Assembly: GCA_964057225.1 (NCBI GenBank)
Contig: OZ059894.1
Coordinates: 12,844,131 to 12,908,130 of the forward strand
Direction: 5' to 3'
Source of the DNA: Auanema rhodensis
Lineage: Eukaryota; Nematoda; Chromadorea; Rhabditida; Rhabditidae
DNA length: 64,000 bases
Within the stretch, counting starts at the first letter, position 1. Each line of letters opens with the position of its first letter. The position numbers were made by a program, and so were the translations under genes. Under the pieces are notes generated by a model. The model was not told the DNA's origin, did no database searches, and was given only the letters and a program-made list of their open reading frames with translations. Positions 25,901-37,412 of the stretch are shown here, piece after piece.

Positions 25901-26274
25901 AATAGAGTAAAATGAATTGGAAAATTATAAAATATTTTCATGTTTTATTTTTTTAGTATCAGAAAATTCAAATTAAGATCGTTTTTAATGTTTCAAATCT
26001 TAATGAACGAATGAATTGTTTCAAAACTATTGTAAAAATATGAGATTGTTTCAAAATACGTGATTAAATGAAGAAAATGGAGTAAAATGAACTGGAAAAT
26101 TATAAAATATTTTCATTTTTTATTTCTTGAGTATCAAAATATTCAAAATTATATCTTTTTTACTGTTAAAAACATTATTAACTGGATGATTTGTTTGGAA
26201 ATTATTGTAAAAATATGAGATTGTTTCAAAATACGTGATTAAATGAAGAAAATGGAGCAAAATGAATTGGAAAA
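22967..26274. repeat. HOR block 9, 19 monomers, 3308 bp
   Basis: M1-M7, M9-M12, a second M11-M12 pair (24882-25229), then M13-M18. M8 is missing as in the previous block. M14 has eleven T (25452-25462). Confidence 0.9.
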
Positions 26275-29200
26275 TTATAAAATATTTTCATGTTTTATTT
26301 CTTGAGTATCAAAATATTTAAACTTTTTTTTTTCACTGTTTAAAATCTTACAGAACGAATGAATTGTTTCAAAACTATTGTAAAAATTTGAGATTGTTTC
26401 AAAATTTGTGATTAAATGAAGAAAATGGAGTAAAATGAATTGGAAAATTATAAAATATTTCCATGTTTTATTTTCTTAGTATCAGAAAATTCAAATTAAG
26501 ATCGTTTTTAATGTTTCAAATCTTAATGAACGAATGAATTGTTTCAAAACTATTGTAAAAATATGAGATTGTTTCAAAATACGTGATTAAATGAAGAAAA
26601 TGGAGTAAAATGAATTGGAAAATTATAAAATATTTCCATGTTTTATTTTCTTAGTATCAGAAAATTCAAATTAAGATCGTTTTTAATGTTTCAAATCTTA
26701 ATGAACGAATGAATTGTTTCAAAACTATTGTAAAAATATGAGATTAATTCAAAATACGTGATTGAATGAAGAAAATGGAGTAAAATGAATTGGAAAATTA
26801 TAAAATATTTTCATGTTTTATTTCTTGAGTTTCAAAATATTCAAACTTTTTTTTTTCACTGTTTAAAATCTTAATGAACGAATGAATTGTTTCAAAACTA
26901 TTGTAAAAATATGAGATTGTTTCAAAATACGTGATTAAATGAAGAAAATGGAGTAAAATGAATTGGAAAATTATAAAATATTTTCGTGTTTTATTTCTTG
27001 AGTTTCAAAATATTCAAACTTTTTTTTTTCACTGTTTAAAATCTTAATTAACGAATGAATTGTTTCAAAACTATTGTAAAAATATGAGATTGTTTCAAAA
27101 TACGTGATTAAATGAAGAAAATGGAGTAAAATGAATTGGAAAATTATAAAATATTTCCATGTTTTATTTTTTTAGTATCAGAAAATTCAAATTAAGATCG
27201 TTTTTAATGTTTCAAATCTCAATGAACGAATGAATTGTTTCAAAACTATTGTAAAAATATGAGATTGTTTCAAAATACGTGATTAAATGAAGAAAATGGA
27301 GCAAAATGAATTGGAAAATTATAAAATATTTTCATGTTTTATTTCTTGAGTATCAAAATATTTAAACTTTTTTTTTTCACTGTTTAAAATCTTAATGAAC
27401 GAATGAATTGTTTCAAAACTATTGTAAAAATATGAGATTGTTTCAAAATACGTGATTAAATGAAGAAAATGGAGTAAAATGAATTGGAAAATTATAAAAT
27501 ATTTTCATGTTTTATTTCTTGAGTTTCAAAATATTCAAACTTTTTTTTTTCACTGTTTAAAATCTTACAGAACGAATGAATTGTTTCAAAACTATTGTAA
27601 AAATTTGAGATTGTTTCAAAATACGTGATTAAATGAAGAAAATGGAGTAAAATGAATTGGAAAATTATAAAATATTTCCATGTTTTATTTTCTTAGTATC
27701 AGAAAATTCGAATTAAGATCGTTTTCAATGTTTCAAATCTTAATGAACGAATTAATTGTTTCAAAACTATTGTAAAAATATGAGATTGTTTCAAAATACG
27801 TGATTAAATGAAGAAAATGGAGTAAAATGAATTGGAAAATTATAAAATATTTCCATGTTTTATTTTTTTAGTATCAGAAAATTCAAATTAAGATCGTTTT
27901 TAATGTTTCAAATCTCAATGAACGAATGAATTGTTTCAAAACTATTGTAAAAATATGAGATTGTTTCAAAATACGTGATTAAATGAAGAAAATGGAGTAA
28001 AATGAATTGGAAAATTATAAAATATTTTCATGTTTTATTTCTTGAGTTTCAAAATATTCAAACTTTTTTTTTTCACTGTTTAAAATCTTAATGAACGAAT
28101 GAATTGTTTCAAAACTATTGTAAAAATATGAGATTGTTTCAAAATACGTGATTAAATGAAGAAAATGGAGTAAAATGAATTGGAAAATTATAAAATATTT
28201 CCATGTTTTATTTTCTTAGTATCAGAAAATTCAAATTAAGATCGTTTTCAATGTTTCAAATCTTAATGAACGAATTAATCGTTTCAAAACTATTGTAAAA
28301 ATATGAGATTGTTTCAAAATACGTGATTAAATGAAAAAAATAGAGTAAAATGAATTGGAATATTATAAAATATTTTCATGTTTTATTTCTTGAGTATCAA
28401 AATATTCAAACTTTTTTTTTTCACTGTTTAAAATCTTAATGAACGAATGAATTGTTTCAAAACTATTGTAAAAATATGAGATTGTTTCAAAATACGTGAT
28501 TAAATGAAGGAAATGGAGTAAAATGAATTGGAAAATTATAAAATATTTTCATGTTTTATTTCTTGAGTTTCAAAATATTCAAACTTTTTTTTTTCACTGT
28601 TTAAAATCTTAATGAACGAATGAATTGTTTCAAAACTATTGTAAAAATTTGAGATTGTTTCAAAATACGTGATTTAATGAAGAAAATAGAGTAAAATGAA
28701 TTGGAAAATTATAAAATATTTTCATGTTTTATTTTTTTAGTATCAGAAAATTCAAATTAAGATCGTTTTTAATGTTTAAAATCTTAATGAACGAATGAAT
28801 TGTTTCAAAACTATTGTAAAAATATGAGATTGTTTCAAAATACGTGATTAAATGAAGAAAATGGAGTAAAATGAATTGGAAAATTATAAAATATTTTCAT
28901 TTTTTATTTTTTTAGTATCAGAAAATTCAAATTAAGATCGTTTTTAATGTTTCAAATCTCAATGAACGAATGAATTGTTTCAAAACTTTTGTAAAAATAT
29001 GAGATTGTTTCAAAATACGTGATTAAATGAAGAAAATGGAGTAAAATGAATTGGAAAATTATAAAATATTTTCATGTTTTATTTCTTGAGTTTCAAAATA
29101 TTCAAACTTTTTTTTTTCACTGTTTAAAATCTTAATGAACGAATGAATTGTTTCAAAACTATTGTAAAAATTTGAGATTGTTTCAAAATACGTGATTTAA

Positions 29201-29581
29201 TGAAGAAAATAGAGTAAAATGAATTGGAAAATTATAAAATATTTTCATGTTTTATTTTTTTAGTATCAGAAAATTCAAATTAAGATCGTTTTTAATGTTT
29301 CAAATCTTAATGAACGAATGAATTGTTTCAAAACTATTGTAAAAATATGAGATTGTTTCAAAATACGTGATTAAATGAAGAAAATGGAGTAAAATGAATT
29401 GGAAAATTATAAAATATTTTCATTTTTTATTTCTTGAGTATCAAAATATTCAAAATTATATCTTTTTTACTGTTAAAAACATTATTAACTGGATGATTTG
29501 TTTGGAAATTATTGTAAAAATATGAGATTGTTTCAAAATACGTGATTAAATGAAGAAAATGGAGCAAAATGAATTGGAAAA
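26275..29581. repeat. HOR block 10, 19 monomers, 3307 bp
   Basis: M1-M13, M16, M17 (with GTTTAAAATC), an M18/M15 chimera, then M16-M18. M14 is deleted. M12 (28188-28362) has a private GAAAAAAATAG. Private changes also occur in M3 (GATTGAATG) and at 26986 in M5. Confidence 0.9.
28884..29058 (+). repeat. Chimeric monomer M18/M15
   Basis: Begins CATTTTTTATTT as M18 and switches to TTTTAGTATCAG and CTCAATGAACG as M15; also carries CAAAACTTTTG. The switch lies within about offsets 20-30. Confidence 0.87.
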
Positions 29582-32190
29582 TTATAAAATATTTTCATGT
29601 TTTATTTCTTGAGTATCAAAATATTTAAACTTTTTTTTTTCACTGTTTAAAATCTTACAGAACGAATGAATTGTTTCAAAACTATTGTAAAAATTTGAGA
29701 TTGTTTCAAAATTTGTGATTAAATGAAGAAAATGGAGTAAAATGAATTGGAAAATTATAAAATATTTCCATGTTTTATTTTCTTAGTATCAGAAAATTCA
29801 AATTAAGATCGTTTTTAATGTTTCAAATCTTAATGAACGAATGAATTGTTTCAAAACTATTGTAAAAATATGAGATTGTTTCAAAATACGTGATTAAATG
29901 AAGAAAATGGAGTAAAATGAATTGGAAAATTATAAAATATTTCCATGTTTTATTTTCTTAGTATCAGAAAATTCAAATTAAGATCGTTTTCAATGTTTCA
30001 AATCTTAATGAACGAATTAATCGTTTCAAAACTATTGTAAAAATATGAGATTGTTTCAAAATACGTGATTAAATGAAGAAAATAGAGTAAAATGAATTGG
30101 AATATTATAAAATATTTTCATGTTTTATTTCTTGAGTATCAAAATATTCAAACTTTTTTTTTTCACTGTTTAAAATCTTAATGAACGAATGAATTGTTTC
30201 AAAACTATTGTAAAAATATGAGATTGTTTCAAAATACGTGATTAAATGAAGGAAATGGAGTAAAATGAATTGGAAAATTATAAAATATTTTCATGTTTTA
30301 TTTCTTGAGTTTCAAAATATTCAAACTTTTTTTTTTCACTGTTTAAAATCTTACAGAACGAATGAATTGTTTCAAAACTATTGTAAAAATTTGAGATTCT
30401 TTCAAAATACGTGATTAAATGAAGAAAATGGAGTAAAATGAATTGGAAAATTATAAAATATTTCCATGTTTTATTTCTTGAGTATCAAAATATTCAAACT
30501 TTTTTTTTTCACTGTTTAAAATCTTAATGAACGAATGAATTGTTTCAAAACTATTGTAAAAATATGAGATTGTTTCAAAATACGTGATTAAATGAAGAAA
30601 ATAGAGTAAAATGAATTGGAATATTATAAAATATTTTCATGTTTTATTTCTTGAGTATCAAAATATTCAAACTTTTTTTTTTCACTGTTTAAAATCTTAA
30701 TGAACGAATGAATTGTTTCAAAACTATTGTAAAAATATGAGATTGTTTCAAAATACGTGATTAAATGAAGAAAATGGAGTAAAATGAATTGGAAAATTAT
30801 AAAATATTTCCATGTTTTATTTTCTTAGTATCAGAAAATTCAAATTAAGATCGTTTTCAATGTTTCAAATCTTAATGAACGAATTAATCGTTTCAAAACT
30901 ATTGTAAAAATATGAGATTGTTTCAAAATACGTGATTAAATGAAGAAAATAGAGTAAAATGAATTGGAATATTATAAAATATTTTCATGTTTTATTTCTT
31001 GAGTATCAAAATATTCAAACTTTTTTTTTTCACTGTTTAAAATCTTAATGAACGAATGAATTGTTTCAAAACTATTGTAAAAATATGAGATTGTTTCAAA
31101 ATACGTGATTAAATGAAGGAAATGGAGTAAAATGAATTGGAAAATTATAAAATATTTTCATGTTTTATTTCTTGAGTTTCAAAATATTCAAACTTTTTTT
31201 TTTCACTGTTTAAAATCTTAATGAACGAATGAATTGTTTCAAAACTATTGTAAAAATTTGAGATTGTTTCAAAATACGTGATTTAATGAAGAAAATAGAG
31301 TAAAATGAATTGGAAAATTATAAAATATTTTCATGTTTTATTTTTTTAGTATCAGAAAATTCAAATTAAGATCGTTTTTAATGTTTAAAATCTTAATGAA
31401 CGAATGAATTGTTTCAAAACTATTGTAAAAATATGAGATTGTTTCAAAATACGTGATTAAATGAAGAAAATGGAGTAAAATGAATTGGAAAATTATAAAA
31501 TATTTTCATTTTTTATTTTTTTAGTATCAGAAAATTCAAATTAAGATCGTTTTTAATGTTTCAAATCTCAATGAACGAATGAATTGTTTCAAAACTTTTG
31601 TAAAAATATGAGATTGTTTCAAAATACGTGATTAAATGAAGAAAATGGAGTAAAATGAATTGGAAAATTATAAAATATTTTCATGTTTTATTTCTTGAGT
31701 TTCAAAATATTCAAACTTTTTTTTTTCACTGTTTAAAATCTTAATGAACGAATGAATTGTTTCAAAACTATTGTAAAAATTTGAGATTGTTTCAAAATAC
31801 GTGATTTAATGAAGAAAATAGAGTAAAATGAATTGGAAAATTATAAAATATTTTCATGTTTTATTTTTTTAGTATCAGAAAATTCAAATTAAGATCGTTT
31901 TTAATGTTTCAAATCTTAATGAACGAATGAATTGTTTCAAAACTATTGTAAAAATATGAGATTGTTTCAAAATACGTGATTAAATGAAGAAAATGGAGTA
32001 AAATGAATTGGAAAATTATAAAATATTTTCATTTTTTATTTCTTGAGTATCAAAATATTCAAAATTATATCTTTTTTACTGTTAAAAACATTATTAACTG
32101 GATGATTTGTTTGGAAATTATTGTAAAAATATGAGATTGTTTCAAAATACGTGATTAAATGAAGAAAATGGAGCAAAATGAATTGGAAAA
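29582..32190. repeat. HOR block 11, 15 monomers, 2609 bp
   Basis: M1 M2 M12 M13 M8, a triple mosaic (30451-30623), an M13 variant with GAAAATGG, M12 M13 M16 M17 (GTTTAAAATC), the M18/M15 chimera (31493-31667), M16 M17 M18. M3-M7 are gone. Confidence 0.88.
30451..30623 (+). repeat. Mosaic monomer with three diagnostic segments
   Basis: TTTCCATG head as in M9 (expected after the M8 before it), GAGTATC with ATTCAAAC as in M13, and a GAAAATAGAG ... GGAATA tail as in M12. At least two exchanges or one conversion tract are needed to make it. Confidence 0.8.
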
Positions 32191-35100
32191 TTATAAAATA
32201 TTTTCATGTTTTATTTCTTGAGTATCAAAATATTTAAACTTTTTTTTTTCACTGTTTAAAATCTTACAGAACGAATGAATTGTTTCAAAACTATTGTAAA
32301 AATTTGAGATTGTTTCAAAATTTGTGATTAAATGAAGAAAATGGAGTAAAATGAATTGGAAAATTATAAAATATTTCCATGTTTTATTTTCTTAGTATCA
32401 GAAAATTCAAATTAAGATCGTTTTTAATGTTTCAAATCTTAATGAACGAATGAATTGTTTCAAAACTATTGTAAAAATATGAGATTGTTTCAAAATACGT
32501 GATTAAATGAAGAAAATGGAGTAAAATGAATTGGAAAATTATAAAATATTTCCATGTTTTATTTTCTTAGTATCAGAAAATTCAAATTAAGATCGTTTTT
32601 AATGTTTCAAATCTTAATGAACGAATGAATTGTTTCAAAACTATTGTAAAAATATGAGATTAATTCAAAATACGTGATTAAATGAAGAAAATGGAGTAAA
32701 ATGAATTGGAAAATTATAAAATATTTTCATGTTTTATTTCTTGAGTTTCAAAATATTCAAACTTTTTTTTTTCACTGTTTAAAATCTTAATGAACGAATG
32801 AATTGTTTCAAAACTATTGTAAAAATATGAGATTGTTTCAAAATACGTGATTAAATGAAGAAAATGGAGTAAAATGAATTGGAAAATTATAAAATATTTT
32901 CATGTTTTATTTCTTGAGTTTCAAAATATTCAAACTTTTTTTTTTCACTGTTTAAAATCTTAATTAACGAATGAATTGTTTCAAAACTATTGTAAAAATA
33001 TGAGATTGTTTCAAAATACGTGATTAAATGAAGAAAATGGAGTAAAATGAATTGGAAAATTATAAAATATTTCCATGTTTTATTTTTTTAGTATCAGAAA
33101 ATTCAAATTAAGATCGTTTTTAATGTTTCAAATCTCAATGAACGAATGAATTGTTTCAAAACTATTGTAAAAATATGAGATTGTTTCAAAATACGTGATT
33201 AAATGAAGAAAATGGAGCAAAATGAATTGGAAAATTATAAAATATTTTCATGTTTTATTTCTTGAGTATCAAAATATTTAAACTTTTTTTTTTCACTGTT
33301 TAAAATCTTAATGAACGAATGAATTGTTTCAAAACTATTGTAAAAATATGAGATTGTTTCAAAATACGTGATTAAATGAAGAAAATGGAGTAAAATGAAT
33401 TGGAAAATTATAAAATATTTTCATGTTTTATTTCTTGAGTTTCAAAATATTCAAACTTTTTTTTTTCACTGTTTAAAATCTTACAGAACGAATGAATTGT
33501 TTCAAAACTATTGTAAAATTTTGAGATTGTTTCAAAATACGTGATTAAATGAAGAAAATGGAGTAAAATGAATTGGAAAATTATAAAATATTTCCATGTT
33601 TTATTTTCTTAGTATCAGAAAATTCGAATTAAGATCGTTTTCAATGTTTCAAATCTTAATGAACGAATTAATTGTTTCAAAACTATTGTAAAAATATGAG
33701 ATTGTTTCAAAATACGTGATTAAATGAAGAAAATGGAGTAAAATGAATTGGAAAATTATAAAATATTTCCATGTTTTATTTTTTTAGTATCAGAAAATTC
33801 AAATTAAGATCGTTTTTAATGTTTCAAATCTCAATGAACGAATGAATTGTTTCAAAACTATTGTAAAAATATGAGATTGTTTCAAAATACGTGATTAAAT
33901 GAAGAAAATGGAGTAAAATGAATTGGAAAATTATAAAATATTTTCATGTTTTATTTCTTGAGTTTCAAAATATTCAAACTTTTTTTTTTCACTGTTTAAA
34001 ATCTTAATGAACGAATGAATTGTTTCAAAACTATTGTAAAAATATGAGATTGTTTCAAAATACGTGATTAAATGAAGAAAATGGAGTAAAATGAATTGGA
34101 AAATTATAAAATATTTTCATGTTTTATTTCTTGAGTTTCAAAATATTCAAACTTTTTTTTTTCACTGTTTAAAATCTTACAGAACGAATGAATTGTTTCA
34201 AAACTATTGTAAAAATTTGAGATTGTTTCAAAATACGTGATTAAATGAAGAAAATGGAGTAAAATGAATTGGAAAATTATAAAATATTTCCATGTTTTAT
34301 TTTCTTAGTATCAGAAAATTCGAATTAAGATCGTTTTCAATGTTTCAAATCTTAATGAACGAATTAATTGTTTCAAAACTATTGTAAAAATATGAGATTG
34401 TTTCAAAATACGTGATTAAATGAAGAAAATGGAGTAAAATGAATTGGAAAATTATAAAATATTTCCATGTTTTATTTTTTTAGTATCAGAAAATTCAAAT
34501 TAAGATCGTTTTTAATGTTTCAAATCTCAATGAACGAATGAATTGTTTCAAAACTATTGTAAAAATATGAGATTGTTTCAAAATACGTGATTAAATGAAG
34601 AAAATGGAGTAAAATGAATTGGAAAATTATAAAATATTTTCATGTTTTATTTCTTGAGTTTCAAAATATTCAAACTTTTTTTTTTCACTGTTTAAAATCT
34701 TAATGAACGAATGAATTGTTTCAAAACTATTGTAAAAATATGAGATTGTTTCAAAATACGTGATTAAATGAAGAAAATGGAGTAAAATGAATTGGAAAAT
34801 TATAAAATATTTCCATGTTTTATTTTCTTAGTATCAGAAAATTCAAATTAAGATCGTTTTCAATGTTTCAAATCTTAATGAACGAATTAATCGTTTCAAA
34901 ACTATTGTAAAAATATGAGATTGTTTCAAAATACGTGATTAAATGAAGAAAATAGAGTAAAATGAATTGGAATATTATAAAATATTTTCATGTTTTATTT
35001 CTTGAGTATCAAAATATTCAAACTTTTTTTTTTCACTGTTTAAAATCTTAATGAACGAATGAATTGTTTCAAAACTATTGTAAAAATATGAGATTGTTTC

Positions 35101-36018
35101 AAAATACGTGATTAAATGAAGGAAATGGAGTAAAATGAATTGGAAAATTATAAAATATTTTCATGTTTTATTTCTTGAGTTTCAAAATATTCAAACTTTT
35201 TTTTTTCACTGTTTAAAATCTTAATGAACGAATGAATTGTTTCAAAACTATTGTAAAAATTTGAGATTGTTTCAAAATACGTGATTAAATGAAGAAAATG
35301 GAGTAAAATGAATTGGAAAATTATAAAATATTTCCATGTTTTATTTTTTTAGTATCAGAAAATTCAAATTAAGATCGTTTTTAATGTTTCAAATCTCAAT
35401 GAACGAATGAATTGTTTCAAAACTATTGTAAAAATATGAGATTGTTTCAAAATACGTGATTAAATGAAGAAAATGGAGTAAAATGAATTGGAAAATTATA
35501 AAATATTTTCATGTTTTATTTCTTGAGTTTCAAAATATTCAAACTTTTTTTTTTCACTGTTTAAAATCTTAATGAACGAATGAATTGTTTCAAAACTATT
35601 GTAAAAATTTGAGATTGTTTCAAAATACGTGATTTAATGAAGAAAATAGAGTAAAATGAATTGGAAAATTATAAAATATTTTCATGTTTTATTTTTTTAG
35701 TATCAGAAAATTCAAATTAAGATCGTTTTTAATGTTTCAAATCTTAATGAACGAATGAATTGTTTCAAAACTATTGTAAAAATATGAGATTGTTTCAAAA
35801 TACGTGATTAAATGAAGAAAATGGAGTAAAATGAATTGGAAAATTATAAAATATTTTCATTTTTTATTTCTTGAGTATCAAAATATTCAAATTTATATCT
35901 TTTTTACTGTTAAAAACATTATTAACTGGATGATTTGTTTGGAAATTATTGTAAAAATATGAGATTGTTTCAAAATACGTGATTAAATGAAGAAAATGGA
36001 GCAAAATGAATTGGAAAA
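32191..36018. repeat. HOR block 12, 22 monomers, 3828 bp
   Basis: M1-M11 followed by M8-M18: a clean 4-monomer tandem duplication of M8-M11. Its M18 (35844) has the AATTTATATC variant, shared only with the next block. Confidence 0.9.
33408..34799. repeat. Tandem 4-mer duplication M8-M9-M10-M11 (2 x 696 bp)
   Basis: 33408-34103 and 34104-34799 have the same four subtypes and the same length. The first M8 has a private A-to-T (TAAAATTTTGAG). Confidence 0.9.
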
Positions 36019-37412
36019 TTATAAAATATTTTCATGTTTTATTTCTTGAGTATCAAAATATTTAAACTTTTTTTTTTCACTGTTTAAAATCTTACAGAAC
36101 GAATGAATTGTTTCAAAACTATTGTAAAAATTTGAGATTGTTTCAAAATTTGTGATTAAATGAAGAAAATGGAGTAAAATGAATTGGAAAATTATAAAAT
36201 ATTTCCATGTTTTATTTTCTTAGTATCAGAAAATTCAAATTAAGATCGTTTTTAATGTTTCAAATCTTAATGAACGAATGAATTGTTTCAAAACTATTGT
36301 AAAAATATGAGATTGTTTCAAAATACGTGATTAAATGAAGAAAATGGAGTAAAATGAATTGGAAAATTATAAAATATTTCCATGTTTTATTTTCTTAGTA
36401 TCAGAAAATTCAAATTAAGATCGTTTTTAATGTTTCAAATCTTAATGAACGAATGAATTGTTTCAAAACTATTGTAAAAATATGAGATTGTTTCAAAATA
36501 CGTGATTAAATGAAGGAAATGGAGTAAAATGAATTGGAAAATTATAAAATATTTTCATGTTTTATTTCTTGAGTTTCAAAATATTCAAACTTTTTTTTTT
36601 CACTGTTTAAAATCTTAATGAACGAATGAATTGTTTCAAAACTATTGTAAAAATTTGAGATTGTTTCAAAATACGTGATTAAATGAAGAAAATGGAGTAA
36701 AATGAATTGGAAAATTATAAAATATTTCCATGTTTTATTTTTTTAGTATCAGAAAATTCAAATTAAGATCGTTTTTAATGTTTCAAATCTCAATGAACGA
36801 ATGAATTGTTTCAAAACTATTGTAAAAATATGAGATTGTTTCAAAATACGTGATTAAATGAAGAAAATGGAGTAAAATGAATTGGAAAATTATAAAATAT
36901 TTTCATGTTTTATTTCTTGAGTTTCAAAATATTCAAACTTTTTTTTTTCACTGTTTAAAATCTTAATGAACGAATGAATTGTTTCAAAACTATTGTAAAA
37001 ATTTGAGATTGTTTCAAAATACGTGATTTAATGAAGAAAATAGAGTAAAATGAATTGGAAAATTATAAAATATTTTCATGTTTTATTTTTTTAGTATCAG
37101 AAAATTCAAATTAAGATCGTTTTTAATGTTTCAAATCTTAATGAACGAATGAATTGTTTCAAAACTATTGTAAAAATATGAGATTGTTTCAAAATACGTG
37201 ATTAAATGAAGAAAATGGAGTAAAATGAATTGGAAAATTATAAAATATTTTCATTTTTTATTTCTTGAGTATCAAAATATTCAAATTTATATCTTTTTTA
37301 CTGTTAAAAACATTATTAACTGGATGATTTGTTTGGAAATTATTGTAAAAATATGAGATTGTTTCAAAATACGTGATTAAATGAAGAAAATGGAGCAAAA
37401 TGAATTGGAAAA
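36019..37412. repeat. HOR block 13, 8 monomers, 1394 bp
   Basis: M1 M2, a class B/M13 chimera, M14-M18. Ten monomers between M3 and M13 have been deleted through one chimera. It ends in the AATTTATATC form of M18, like the block before it. Confidence 0.9.
36367..36541 (+). repeat. Deletion-junction chimera (M2/M3 head, M13 tail)
   Basis: TCTTAGTATCAG and CTTAATGAACG as in M2/M3, with GATTGTTTC and a GAAGGAAATGG tail as in M13. The breakpoint is in the shared right half, where the two parents are otherwise the same. Confidence 0.85.

Larger units (their letters stand above)
28188..32538. repeat. Near-tandem 10-monomer duplication carrying the M18/M15 chimera
   Basis: M12 M13 M16 M17 chimera M16 M17 M18 M1 M2 at 28188-29929 and again at 30797-32538 (1742 bp each, offset 2609 bp). 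Both share GTTTAAAATC in M17 and CAAAACTTTTG in the chimera. Confidence 0.9.
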
